From Stictocephala bisonia (lineage: Eukaryota; Arthropoda; Insecta; Hemiptera; Membracidae), in assembly GCA_035578905.1 (NCBI GenBank), contig JAQJVL010001185.1, positions 62,001 through 126,000 of the forward strand: a DNA stretch of 64,000 bases, written 5' to 3'. The notes under the pieces were generated by a model, which saw nothing but the letters and a program-made list of their open reading frames with translations, had not been told where the DNA came from and did no database searches. Each line of letters opens with the position of its first letter. The stretch's first letter is position 1. Below, in pieces: positions 50,141 through 61,570 of this stretch. The position numbers and the translations under genes were made by a program.

Positions 50141-50529
50141 ACATGCTTTCAAATAAAAATCTCAAATTAAAGCATATTACATTCACACATTTTAAACTTA
50201 ATATAAATGTTATTTAAAGCAATCACGTCCTATCTCCGGAAGTGTATGATTTATATCAGTTCTCAAGTATTTATTTATTTATTTATACTGACCAAAGTGG
50301 ACTAAAAAGGGATATGTAGTTCAATTTACCTCACCTCATTATACCATTTACAAATTGAAAACGGGGAAAAGGGGGTGAAACTAACATGAATCATTTTTAA
50401 CATTCCAAAATAATCCTTATTTTAAATTTACAATTACTTCTTACAGTGACTAAATGTTACAGTTTTGATCCTTTGTATTACAAAAAATTAACATCTAAGT
50501 TTCTAATGTCTTAATGTTTAAAAAATATA

Positions 50530-50550
50530 CAGGGTGGTTAACAGTTTTGG
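50530..50550 (+). mobile_element. Orphan mariner-type terminus
   Basis: ATACAGGGTGGTTAACAGTT has the TA plus CAGGGTGG form of the transposon ends seen elsewhere in the window. No matching inverted end was found within about 2 kb to the right, so it is an orphan end or the element has been interrupted by the TTAGG-like block. Confidence 0.35.
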
Positions 50551-50611
50551 AACAGTCTAATATCTTCTGTACTTGTAAAGGTACAAACATATAAACTTTT
50601 TACAGTGACAT

Positions 50612-51052
50612 ATGTCATAACCCAACCAAACCTAACATAACCTAACTTAATCCAAACAAAACTAACATAACCTAACCAAACCTAACATAATCTAAACAAA
50701 ACTAACATAACCTAACCACACCTAACATAACATAACCTAACCAAACCTAACATAATCTAAACAAAACTAACATAACCTAACCACACCTAACATAACATAA
50801 TCTAACCAAACCTAACATAAGTTAACCAAACCTAACATAACCTAACCAAACCTAACATAATCTAAACAAAACTAACATAACCTAACCACACCTAACATAA
50901 CCTAACCAAACCTAACATAATCTAAACAAAACTAACATAACCTAACCACACCTAACATAACAAAACCTAACCAAACCTAACATAAGTTAACCAAACCTAA
51001 CATAACCAAACCAAACATAACATAAACTAAACAAAACTAACATAACGTAACC
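50612..51052 (-). repeat. Telomere-like degenerate array, about 20-bp period
   Basis: About 440 bp built from CCTAACATAACCTAACCAAA and variants such as AACAAAACTAACATAACC; on the minus strand this is TTAGGTTATGTTAGG. It resembles the insect telomere unit TTAGG but with inserted bases and mixed word order. It abuts the TGGTAGTGAAATAACGGAAA end at 51060-51079, the same terminus found on the short foldback elements at 39.5 and 52.3 kb. Confidence 0.85.
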
Positions 51053-51173
51053 AAATTAATGGTAGTGAAATAACGGAAAAGTTTCGAAAGAGTATTATTG
51101 ATAAACATCTAGAAATAATATGTAATATTTAAGGCTAACCTAATTTATTCAGGCTGAGGAACCCTCAAAGCAA

Positions 51174-51260
51174 CTAATCCCCTCTGCAGAATTTTTGTGT
51201 AGTATCAGAGCTGTTCCCTTACCCTAATTGAATAGACTGTCTGAACTCCAGTTCAATGTC
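51174..51260 (+). repeat. Solitary 123-bp-family monomer, truncated
   Basis: ATTTTTGTGTAGTATCAGAG and the following GCTGTTCCCTTACC match the 42-46 kb array units. The unit stops after about 87 bases, at CAGTTCAATGTC. Same orientation as the array. Confidence 0.85.
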
Positions 51261-51322
51261 AAACATTTTTATTTGATCAGTAGCTACCTCAGGGGGGGTG
51301 GCCATTTAAGGAGTAATTGGAA

Positions 51323-51475
51323 AACCTTAAATGTAAGCATATGTCGATGTGCATACATTTAAAATGTCTTAGTTAGTAGCACATAACGACGAATACTTCA
51401 AAAGATTAATCCTAAAAGCATTTCGATGTTTGAAATGTCGATACTGTTCTTAAGTGCAAATTCAAGAATGGCCAA
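51323..51475 (+). repeat. Direct repeat, left copy
   Basis: AAAACCTTAAATGTAAGCAT through GTGCAAATTCAAGAATGG is repeated at 51709-51865 with moderate divergence, including TCGATGTGCATACA and GTCGATACTGTTCTTA. The two copies flank an interior with ATAAACGATTTTATTTG-like sequence. They could be remnants of LTR-like ends (about 150 bp) or a simple duplication. Confidence 0.75.
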
Positions 51476-51708
51476 AACCGTAAGTTATAGCTCAAGGAAA
51501 TCCATTGTTATTATTTTAGAAAAAAAAAAAAAATAGTGCTTATTACGTTTATAAATATACTTTGAAAGTTTGAAATATAAATATATTGTTTTTGCTCTAT
51601 CCTTTCACATGTTGTAGTCTTAGTTGATTATTGTTTTATTGCATTTACTATGACTTGGGTAATGCATGTATATATGTTTACTGGCATAATAAACGATTTT
51701 ATTTGATT

Positions 51709-51865
51709 TGAAAACCTTAAATCTAAGCATAAATCGATGTGCATACACTTAAAATGCCTTAATTAGTAGAACATCATGAAGAAAATTATTCTTCAAATAA
51801 TTAATCAAAAAAGAATCGGCGTTTAAATTGTCGATACTGTTCTTATGTGCAAATTCAAGAATGGA
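51709..51865 (+). repeat. Direct repeat, right copy
   Basis: Second copy of the segment at 51323-51475, starting AAAACCTTAAATCTAAGCAT and ending GTGCAAATTCAAGAATGG. Spacing between copies is about 386 bases. Confidence 0.75.
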
Positions 51866-52029
51866 TTAATTTTTACTATAACCGTACTTAAGCAACACAA
51901 TTTTACACATTATTACTGTACACAAACATCTACACTAAGACGTATTCAGTGCCCTACTATTCTTTTATGAGAACGGTGAAAGGCAACGTAATTTGTGAAA
52001 ATCCTCTTCTTTTTAAAAAAAGGCCGGAA

Positions 52030-52155
52030 AGAGTGGTTGGTCGACGAGTGGAAATCTCGTGTCCGGACAGTTGCTATTCTACTGGCGTTCAGACAGACTA
52101 TTCACTGTGGTCAAGGGAACAGCTCTGATACTACAAAAAAATTCTGTAGAAAGGA
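52030..52155 (-). repeat. Solitary 123-bp-family monomer, full length
   Basis: On the minus strand it reads TCTGTCTGAACGCCAGTAGA and CACGAGATTTCCACTC, so it belongs to class A. It is nearly complete, and inverted relative to the array and to the left-arm monomer. Confidence 0.85.
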
Positions 52156-52267
52156 ATAATTGCTTTAAAGGGTTCCTCAGCCTGAATAAAAGAACTGAAC
52201 ATTATGAAGTTACCCTTAAATATTACATATTTTTTCTAGAAGTCGAATAATAATACTCTTTTGAAAC

Positions 52268-52424
52268 TATTCCATTAATTCACTACCACTAATTTAGTTA
52301 GGTTATGTTAGTTTTGTTTAGGTTATGTTAGGTTTGGTTAGGTTATGTTAGGTTTAGTTATGTTATGTTAGGTTTGGATACTATAATCTGAGTTATGGTT
52401 ATGGTAGTGAAATTACGGAAAATA
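52268..52424 (+). mobile_element. Short TTAGG-like foldback element, copy 2
   Basis: The left end has TTCCATTAATTCACTACCAC (52270-52289). The interior consists of GTTAGGTTATG and GGTTTGGTTAGG words. The right end is TGGTAGTGAAATTACGGAAA (52402-52421). The two ends are inverted repeats of about 20 bp. Organisation is the same as at 39.5 kb. Confidence 0.7.
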
Positions 52425-52874
52425 TCCCTAATTTCTTATTCGTAATAAACACACTAATAAATCCTTAAAATAAACTGCTACATATTAAATAACCTTAAAA
52501 CTTGCAATAAAAGGTAAACCTCCAATTTATGATTAGTTTTTAAAGCTAAAACTATTAGAGATTTATAAAAGTATAGGGAGTTTCCGATCTTTGATGCTGT
52601 TATCTAACATTAAAATCAATAGTTTATTTTACAGAAATGAATAAGTTATACGAATAGAGTAAGGAAGTGGGTAGAGAATGAACTAATTGAGGTTGAGAAA
52701 ATAATAATATGTATTCCAATAATAAAGAATTTACACAATAAAGTCATTTGTGAAAAGTAATAAAAATGTTATATAGCCTGTTAAGTCTTTCTTTACTATG
52801 ACACCAGTTACATAGTAATTTAATAAGTGTCTAATGACACGTATTAGCCTGTGTACTCTGACTGTGACCAACTA

Positions 52875-53312
52875 AAGGGTGGAAAAATATGGACACGTTT
52901 TCAAGACGTTTGTATGAATTCACTTGTAGAAGTAAAATAGTTTAAATTATCATGGTTACAAATACATATTTTTTGACGCTATTAGTGAACATTTCATGTC
53001 TTCATAAGTGTGGCACACAAGGAGTTAAACGAAAAACTTCAATGTAAGCCTATATAGAGTTTGGTATCAAATGATATGTCTATTCAAAAGAAATTACTTG
53101 CCGCAAACCAGACTTCGGAAGATCCTTTCCAGAGGTGCGGCCATTTGAATGTCAACGAAACTAATTATTTCTCCACTATTGAACGGTTTCAAGTAAATTC
53201 ATATGACAAAAAAATATACTTTATGGAACGCAATTATTATAAAAAAAATCTAATTATCTATGTTAAAAAATTACGTTAATGTGAAAGTGTTTCCATATTT
53301 TTCCCCACCCAG
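52875..53312 (+). mobile_element. MITE family 1, copy 3
   Basis: The left end AAGGGTGGAAAAATATGGAC and right end TTTCCATATTTTTCCCCACC are inverted repeats, and TA dinucleotides flank both sides (52873 and 53313). It is 438 bp. The interior matches the 37.8 kb copy in the same orientation (TTGAACGGTTTCAAGTAAAT, TACTTTATGGAAC). The 72-codon frame inside (53061-53279) is not a transposase. Confidence 0.85.
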
Positions 53313-54009
53313 TATATGTTGTTTGATGGCTCGTTAGCTCTACCGTAGATAAATAATATTTTTAACGGTCTTAATTATTAATTAGATTATTTGGTGTAAT
53401 AGATACTATATTAGAGAATATAATTGAACTCAAAAACGAAAAAAAAACAGCGAAAAACAACTATGTGAAAACAAAAAGTGTACATTTTAAAACATAATAT
53501 GTAAAATAAATTAATTCAAATAAATCACAACGTATGAGAAAATAGTAAACGATACAACTCAATTTCCTAGTAAAATTATAGTTGTTAAGTTGATTTAACT
53601 TATTGGCTTTTTCAAATGTATAATCTCTTTGTTCGTCTATTTCATTTATTTGTCAACTAGGTTAAGTAAGTTATCATATCACCTCAAATATTTGAACACT
53701 TTATCATACCATAAAACGGTAATGATAATGTGTTCCAGGAACAAGTATCAAGTTCATATATTAAAGATAAAAAATAATTAATAAAACCAGTTTTCAGAAC
53801 AATTGTTATATGAAACATTGCAAATATAAAAATAATGTGTTATCTAACGTAATTTATGCCATTGTAAAATGTGTTACTAATTTTTACATGATACTATTAG
53901 ACAAAGTTATATGGCATTTATGGACAGTACCCAGATCAATATTTATCTGGGGGCTCTTTAGGAGAATACATGCCTGCATTCGTATACTATTATAACAAAT
54001 CACATATCG
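53313..54009. other. AT-rich DNA, no gene recognised
   Basis: No coding signal or repeat was recognised. Confidence 0.5.
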
Positions 54010-54251
54010 TTAAAAAAAAAGAGAAAAAAAAAGAGAGGCCAATATCCTTCTTACCCTTACTCTTCCCATTCCTCATAGACCATTGATCTGTGCGAGGAAC
54101 TTATTCAGACAGAGTAAAGGAGGCGAACCAGTACAGTAGAAGGTGAATATTAATGATAAATATTTCCGGTCTAGACCGGATTCGAATCAAGACTATCTCT
54201 AACCCAAGCTCCAAGTCCCGCTGCTTTAGACCACACGGCCACTGGCTCGCC
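54010..54251 (-). mobile_element. SINE family C, copy with T-rich tail
   Basis: The minus strand starts GGCGAGCCAGTGGCCGTGTG, a class II tRNA-like head (Leu/Ser type) with an A box. It continues to a B box GATTCGAATCC about 60 bases on, then a body including CACCTTCTACTGTACTGG and TTCCTCGCACAGATCAATGG. It ends GGCCTCTC followed by T-tracts (TTTTTTTTTCTCTTTTTTTTT) instead of poly(A). It matches 62.78-63.03 kb along its length. A run of four or more T residues would act as a polymerase III terminator. Confidence 0.85.
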
Positions 54252-55611
54252 TAATCTTGACATAATCTTCAAACCCGTGAAGAGCCCAATGGTTTCAGAA
54301 TTAAAACAAACTTAAAGTTTCAGCAAGCATTTTTAATTTAAATATTATTTATGGTGTTTATAAAAGTATACTTTGTATTATATTTAAAGACTAGTCTCGA
54401 TCTTAGAAGTTTAAAACACCAAACATTTTAGAACTACCAGCCCCTCCTAAAAGACAAGTACCTGGAGAAACACTGTAAAGTTAGTTTTTATAGTCGAAAT
54501 GTAAGGTCCAACATATAACTTTTATTTTTACTTTGTACTATTTTCTTCCTTTACAAATTTGTTACATACGCCTATAAAAATGTTACGTTTACCTTACATA
54601 ACTTCTTATTGCTTAAATTTATTTCCTAAATATGTTTGTGAGATATAATGTATACAGTATAAGCATGTAAAACTTATATTTTTTCACCCAATTATAAAAT
54701 TTACATTGTAATTATTACGAATTGCTTTAGAAAATTAAAATCAGAAAACATATTCCTAATTCCAAAGACCATAAGTTATGGCTAAAGGAAATCCATTGTT
54801 TATATTTAAGAAAATAAAAATAATAGTGATTATTACGTTTAAAAATATACTTTGAATGTTTTTATAAGTAAACCATTGTGACATCTCTTAGTAAATAATT
54901 AGAATATTTAAATTTTAGTATCGAAATCTCTTTTGGAATTGATTTTCACTTTGTGGGGAAAATTAATTAGGTTCATTGCAATAATTGGTGTGAATTAGAA
55001 TAGATAAAATATTTAACAGCTTACTTAAGAAACAATTCTTATTGGGTTTTCTTATGTTTTCGTTAGAACTAATTTTTTTAATTTTTATAAAATCCATTTA
55101 GCTGTATGGCTCGTTTTCGTAAATACTAATTTTAACATACATTTACGAAAATCGTATATGATATTTTATATTCTATTTTAAAGCCTGAGTTGATTTTAAT
55201 CTTCCTAATGTATAACTTAAATTGATTAATATTATTGAAAATAATTTAATTTCCAAAAAAACCTTTTTTAAGGCATACCATTATATATATATGTATAAAT
55301 GCAAACAGCCATCACTCGTGGTTTAGACACCAGATACGTTATGGTCTAGTGTAATGGAACCTAGTTCATTACTGACTCATAAATTGTAGCAACAAAGTTC
55401 ACATTCAACACACAACCTACTTTCGTGTAATATATAACCTTATCGTTAGCAATAACATACCATCAAAGCTTCCATTTCTACAACACGCCTCATTTCAGCA
55501 ATAATATTATTAATAATGAAAAAATCAAAAATAAATAAAAAAAATACTAAATATAAAAACTGTTTTGTAATACAATTTATAAGTTTGTACACAAGCTTAC
55601 CTTTAACGTTT
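54252..55611. other. AT-rich DNA, no gene recognised
   Basis: No coding signal. A segment at 54772-54860 (ATAAGTTATGGCTAAAGGAA and onward) matches 51481-51560 near the composite element (GTAAGTTATAGCTCAAGGAA), so it is a dispersed repeat fragment. Confidence 0.5.
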
Positions 55612-55825
55612 ACCTTTGGTGCTACAGCCCGCGATGGGCCTTGGAATTTGCGACATTCGTCTCTATTCAACTCTGCTTACAAAACCTTGCCTCCGGTTCC
55701 TAACTCCAATTATTTTTAGTTCTCCTCTACCTCTCGTATCCGTATTTTATTCTTGTTCTTGCTTGCTTATTTTTCTTTTAATTTTCTGTCTTGATGTAAT
55801 TTTAGGTATTCGTTCATCACTCATC
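55612..55825 (-). mobile_element. RTE-like LINE C-terminal relic
   Basis: The minus strand carries a decayed LINE tail: ERIPKITSRQKIKRK, then in another frame GELKIIGVRNRRQGF and SRVE, a TAG stop where Trp is usual, RRMSQ. The pattern of a basic stretch, an I-GV-N-R segment and R-E-WRR is that of the end of RTE-type and related LINE polyproteins. The copy is broken by at least one stop and one frameshift. It is a different subfamily from the one at 28.7 kb. Confidence 0.45.
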
Positions 55826-55989
55826 TCTTCTTTTACTAAGCAATCCATCTTAATCTAATTCATTTTACAAAATAGTTTTCGTTAGTAATAATTTACTAAC
55901 GTCTTGTAAACTTACGATAGAGTTAATTTACTGAAATAATGTCATCTATCTAAATTAATATCAATTTTTAGACATAATTCCTTACTAAA

Positions 55990-56003
55990 TACCATATATA
56001 CTT

Positions 56004-56038
<35 letters not shown>
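55990..56038. repeat. TA microsatellite
   Basis: An uninterrupted TA dinucleotide run occupies most of 56009-56038, with TA-rich flanks. Confidence 0.9.
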
Positions 56039-56040
<2 letters not shown>

Positions 56041-56179
56041 TATTCTTATTATAGTTCATGTATTTATCAACAGTTCATCATTTTAAACTAATTAGTTAAG
56101 TTTAAAATTATCGTACAGTAATATAGTAGTTTTTTAATTATCATGATACGTGTTGGTACATATACAGTACAAGTGAATT

Positions 56180-56464
56180 TCACACAACACAAATATATTA
56201 CAATATAAGCACTAAATGCACAAATATGTTACAATACAAGTACAAAATGCACAAATATTATGGTGATCGATTTCGGTGAACCACGCTCACTTTCCTCAGA
56301 CCAGAGGGAATAACAAATGATTCTTTTGTGAATACCTCTGGTCTGAGGGAGATGAGCGTGGTTCACCAAAATTGATCACCATAATATTTAAGCTCTTTTT
56401 ACTTATAATGTAATATATTTGTGCGATTTCTGCTTATACTATAGTACATTTTTGTTGTGTGACG
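56180..56464. mobile_element. Foldback element with long hairpin arms
   Basis: The core arms 56254-56308 and 56333-56388 are inverted copies (about 54 bp, roughly five mismatches) including GGTGAACCACGCTCA and CTCAGACCAGAGG. The loop of about 24 bases itself contains ACAAA...TTTGT. Pairing extends outward with lower quality to TCACACAACACAAA (56180-56193) and TTTTGTTGTGTGA (56450-56462). There is no ORF. A small foldback-type MITE is the best reading; transcripts would form a long hairpin. Confidence 0.75.
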
Positions 56465-56713
56465 TTTAGATTTACTGAATAATATAGTAAAAAGAAAGTA
56501 CTAAAATTAGATGAGATAAATTAGTGTAAAATTCCCTGTAAATGTAAATATAGTTTGATTAGTAATAGGACATTAACAACTTGATCTTACGAGGCTAACT
56601 TGAGGCTGTTACGAAAGAGAGAGAGAAACAGATTTCGGATTTTCTTTGTTTTAGCAGTAATAAACTTGCCTTCTTAGGTAATTTTTCTGATTACCTATCT
56701 CTTTTATAATATA

Positions 56714-57680
56714 CAGGGTGTTTCGCGAGAGGTTAGCACAACTTCAGGATATAATAGACATAAAAATAAGCAAAAAGTTACTGTCAACATGTAACCTACC
56801 TAGCCTTGTTAAGTGTATGTTAAATAAGTGTTTTTTATTTAACAAATTATATCTCAAATATGGTTTGAGCTAGTAATTTGAAACTTGGTGTATTTGTTAA
56901 CCTAGTTAGTGGTAGTTTTAAATAAAAAAGGAACAAAATTACCTTTATCAGTTTCAAAATGGCAACCATAAGAAATGTTAAAAGTTAAATAACTTTAAAG
57001 CCACTTTTTGTATTTAAAATGTATTATAACACTTTAATTTTATAAATTTAATAATACATTCAAAAATACCTCAATTTTTACATTCGGTTTGAAAATAAAA
57101 GTGTAAAGCACTTTTCATATATACTTGTTTAGGGGGTTTCACTTGTATGAAGTTTACTAACCAAATGTATAACTTCATAGTCATTATGAACAGCTGTGCC
57201 TCAAATCATCAACACCATATTATGTGTATTGGTGGGTGGGGCTGTGAGGGTCAATGAATCCGTAAGTTGAGGAGTGGCCGGAAGCGGCACTTTGTAAATC
57301 GTGTATACCTATAATTTGGGTGGATGGGCCATCCTTATTCATCCATTGGGGGATGGTGGAGGGATAAAGTTAGATTAACTGCAAAAATAACATTCACTCT
57401 AAACTAAATCAAAGAAAGTTGGAAAACTTGGCTTATCTCATTCTGTAGTATATGAGTCTTCAATATTATTCGCTTTGTTCTCAAGAGCTTACGTTCTTAG
57501 CACTAGTTTCGATTATTAGCTCAAAACATGTTTGAGATATAATTATTTTAATAAAAAACAATACAGTCAGACTGACACTTAGCAAGGTGAGATAGGCCAC
57601 ATGTTTAGAGGAATTTTTTTCTTATTTTTATGTGTACTATCATATCCTGAATTTGTGCTAACCTCTCGCAAAGGACCCTA
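56714..57680. mobile_element. Mariner-type non-autonomous element with long TIRs
   Basis: The left end CAGGGTGTTTCGCGAGAGGT is matched at the right by ACCTCTCGCAAAGGACCCTA (57661-57680). Inverted similarity extends inward about 175 bp on each side, including GTTAGCACAA..TCAGGATAT and TTATATCTCAAA. TA flanks both sides (56712 and 57681), as expected for Tc1/mariner insertion. The length is about 967 bp. The centre includes a GC-richer piece (57225-57365) with no transposase frame. Confidence 0.85.
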
Positions 57681-57682
57681 TA

Positions 57683-60600
57683 TACGAGTACATTCGACCT
57701 AATCTTTATTTTGTGCTAAGAAATATTATTTAACTATAACCGAACAGAATTAATAAGAGTGTTAACAATTATTTAAGAGTACTATTATTTATTTATATTT
57801 ATGGCTTATTATCTGCTATAATGGTAATTTTTACTACACAACTACTGTTTCTGTTTTTATTTTTTTTTTAAACTATGAACAAGTTCTGTGCATATTAAAT
57901 CTTGCTTCGCGTACGAATAACAGTACACAAGGATAATTTTATAAATAATTTGATTCAAACAAAAAATAATGCAATATTAAAGTCCACTATTTATGTCCAG
58001 ATAATATATTTTATACATTTAATTTTCTCCATTATTACTATTGCACGTACCACAAGTTGAGTTTTTACTTTACCTGACGTGTTTTGAACTGACTTTTTTT
58101 TACTGTAATAAATTAGTTATAAATAAAAGCCTAAATTATTATGCGTAAATATTTCATAATAATTTTTTCTCCTTTTAGCAAATAATTGTTTATTTTTTAT
58201 ATCCATACTTCAATATCTAAAAATCATTTAGGCTGTATATACCAATATTAACTTAAATGAAGGTAAATTGTAAATAAATGAAAAATATATAGTTTTTTGT
58301 TTTATTATAATAACACTTCGATTGCCTTATTAACTAAATTATTGACTTTATTTATTATTTCATATTTTATTATTATAGGCCTACTATAGCTAGTTTATGT
58401 TTAAAATACTGTCAATATTTTACAATTACTCATAATTGTTAAAATAATAAAGACCTACATAAATTTTCTACTGAAATAAGACGAAAAGTCTCACAAAACT
58501 GAGATGGTATTCAGAAATGAGCTTACAGTACTCGTAGATTACACAAGTAACGAGTTTCCACGGTAAAAGCTAATTATAAACTAATTATTTCTTTTTCAGT
58601 GTTTAGCTTAAAATATAATGAGCACTCCTGACATAAAGTAAAAAAACGATCCCTCACATCAAAATGAAGTTACAAAAGCCACCAGACAACCTAAAAGGTC
58701 CATGTATTAGTCTGTGATCGTTCTCAGCGTTCTTAGAAGAATATAAAATGAACAAACGTTAAAAAAGTATATGAATATATTTAATGTATGTCATATATAG
58801 TATATATATATATATATACACTATTAAATATACTATATATATATATATATATACGTTAAGTTCCCCATAATTTTCTATAAAAATCTATTTGGTAAAATTC
58901 GGAACTATTATTTTTCAAGATTCATGGACTGAATGGTGCTCTAAGGGTTTACGATATGGTGAATAATTCGCAAAAAATAAAACTTTTAATATTTACTTAT
59001 TTCTAAAAAAAAGATAAAATAAATCTTGGGTGGGAACCTCACACAGTAGAAATTGGTATAACTTTGAATGAGCAGTGGTTAGTAATTACGTAAAAATAAA
59101 AATATTACTTATTAAAAATAAAAAGTGTACGTTTTACAATTCTGGAGTATTACATTTTACATAAATTGATTACATAATTCAATTATTTCTAAATAATTAC
59201 GCACGATACAGAAAATATGTTAAATTGTTCATAAAGGTCTATCAGCCAATGAGATAAGTGCCTGGTCATAATAATGGCCCAGGCTATAATTGCCATGCAA
59301 GGGTAGTTGGCTGCCTAATGGTGCGTCCATCCCCAATACATATTGTGTCATGAATGAGGGTGGATGTTCAAACATATTTATGACTGTCATTGAGATATTA
59401 CACAATTACTGTGTATTAAATCAATATTATTAAAGTTTATTAAGGTCTCCGATTTTAAATAATAATTATTCCTAATAAATTATACTGTTATGTTTTAAAA
59501 TTATAAAAGCTATTTTTATCTTTATATTCCTTAAAAAAATATCAATGTAAATGTTATATTGTACAGTAAACCTGCTTGTAAAAAACATAATGCACTTAAC
59601 GCAATATATATTTTTTCTTTTTTACTTTTTTCATTGATAAAAAAACATAAACAATATGAAAGTGACACAATACATTATATTATTGAGAAAAAGACAGAGA
59701 GATAAAAGTCTACCATTTTATTTATTATTAGAATGACTAGTTAGTTAAGAATTAGATTGTTTGTGAGTCCATCTGGCCTGAGTAAGGAGATGTGGTTTAG
59801 CAAAACTAAGCATTTTAGTAATTTTACTATTTCTTAACTATAATATTTCGAATTTAAATTGTTTTTCGTCTTGCTAGTAATAAAAATTAATTACACAAAA
59901 TATCAGGATTTATTTTTCAGGTCTAGGACTGGGATTTAATTAAATTTGTGAATTTCAAATTTACAAAGCAAATATATTTTTCAACAAATGAAAACCTAAG
60001 TAAAATATAGTACCTTTAGAGAAACAATATTCGAACGATTGTATCAACGTACATATTAAAAATTAATTAAACGACCCTAACAAACAACACATACGACTAT
60101 AAAAGTTTAATTAATTTGATCCACAGTTATCGATTCCATAATATTGATTATACATTAAATTGCACAAAATTTATATATCCAATTACTTTTACCTTAAAAT
60201 TATTAATGATGGTATAATTTATCTTTTACATGTATCAATTCTTCCAATAGGTGATGGTTATATCGTTATTAACTCCTAAACAGTGTAATTTGTAATATAA
60301 AAATGGAGCTGTCATAGTATTTATTTACTTATTTTATTATGATTAAATGCATTTGAGCTGTTTGTTTTGCATTAGTTTACTTTAGTAAATCCAATAATTA
60401 ACTGCATAAGTTAAAAAGTAACTAAACACCGTACATAACAACACAACAACTTGTATATAGATACATGATGTACAATGTACATCATGTATTATATATTATT
60501 ATACATTGTACATGGTCATATAATGTTTACAAACCATATAAGATCTGTGAATTGCATAATAAAGTGTATATGAACAGTCATCCTTTTGTAAAAGCAGTCC

Positions 60601-61560
60601 TTTAAATAAACATTATGTAAAACAGAGGCTACAGCTTTAACGACCTGGTATTGTTAGTTTTTACTCACCCAGTACATTCTGTTGGGGGTTTAACTATGTA
60701 ACATCTCATTAACTTGTACAGTTTTTAGTTAATTTTTAATATTTTAGTTCGAAGTCTCAGTTAGACATTATGTAACCACTCCCTCCTTCGACATATAAAG
60801 ACACTACGAAACCTGACTCCAGCTTTCCGGCCATCACCAGCAAAGTTCTTTGTTTGAGTTACATAATGTTAGCGAAAGTGGTGGTGGGGAGCGGCTGGGG
60901 GGTGCCTCGTCGCTGTTCGCCACGAGGATATTTGCAAGGGTTCAGGAGTTAGATGGATGATGTATAATTTACTAACTTCAATAATAATATGTCAATGTAC
61001 CATGTGCAATGTAATTTAATATTAATTGTTGACGTATATCTAAAATAGGCTTAGTCAGTAATAAAGCTTACTTTTTGAGTCCTACAGTTGTTTTAATTAT
61101 TTTAAATTATATACCTGAAAGTATTAATCTACTCATGATTAGGGATGAGTAGGGTTATAAACTGAACACGACCTATCAGCGGGATGAATACCTATCTATT
61201 CTATCTGAAAAATAGTTAATTTCTATGACTTTTTCCTTTATGGTACATTTTTATACCTGACCCTACATGTATACGTCTTTGCTCGTACATTCAATTAGCC
61301 ACGTTCTAAGAATATGTTGATAAAAGGATTGAGTACATATTCTTTAAGAATATTAAATAAACGAGGATTCTTAATTAATTAAAGTAAAAAATGGAAATTC
61401 AGTACAAATGAGTGTAAAGTTCAAAGCACTACACTAATCTATATTTAGTTTAAAATGTAATAATATAGTTGCGTTAATAAAATACTTATATTTAACCATA
61501 TCAAATTGATGATAAGGGAGTTTAAATCGCTCAATTTTATTTAACAGCAGTAGCTGGAGT
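57683..61560. other. AT-rich DNA with small GC-richer pockets
   Basis: No gene was recognised. It holds a TA microsatellite palindrome (58795-58852), a pocket at 59225-59345, a perfect 12-bp inverted repeat at 60462-60488, and a GC-rich island at 60770-60955 with CATATAAAGAC (60791-60802) and a G-rich run. None shows a continuous frame or tRNA boxes. Confidence 0.45.
60462..60488. repeat. 12-bp perfect inverted repeat, 3-base loop
   Basis: TACATGATGTAC and GTACATCATGTA flank AAT. Related words (TACATTGTACATG) follow at about 60502-60514. Confidence 0.7.
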
Positions 61561-61570
61561 TTTATCTTAA

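Larger units (their letters stand above)
51053..52300. mobile_element. Composite inverted-repeat element carrying satellite monomers
   Basis: The left arm (about 51053-51260) and right arm (about 52030-52300) are inverted copies. From outside inward both have GTAGTGAA..ACGGAA-like sequence, a GAGTATTATT block, TATGTAATATTTAAGG, TTATTCAGGCTGAGGAACCC and a 123-bp satellite monomer. The centre (51261-52029) holds two direct repeats. The outer sides continue into TTAGG-like repeats on both flanks, so the inverted structure spans about 50.6-52.4 kb. No transposase was found. Foldback-type transposon is the best analogy, by structure only. Confidence 0.65.

Noticed and set aside
50612..51052. A true telomere or telomere fusion
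   Set aside because: The words are TTAGGTTATG and TTTGGTTAGG mixtures, not pure TTAGG, and similar short blocks with defined ends occur elsewhere in the window.
58795..58852. A regulatory palindrome
   Set aside because: It is a TA dinucleotide microsatellite, which is self-complementary by nature.
60770..60955. A gene promoter with CATATAAAG in a GC-rich island
   Set aside because: No initiator at the expected distance, no splice donor and no frame. It is kept only as a GC-rich pocket.
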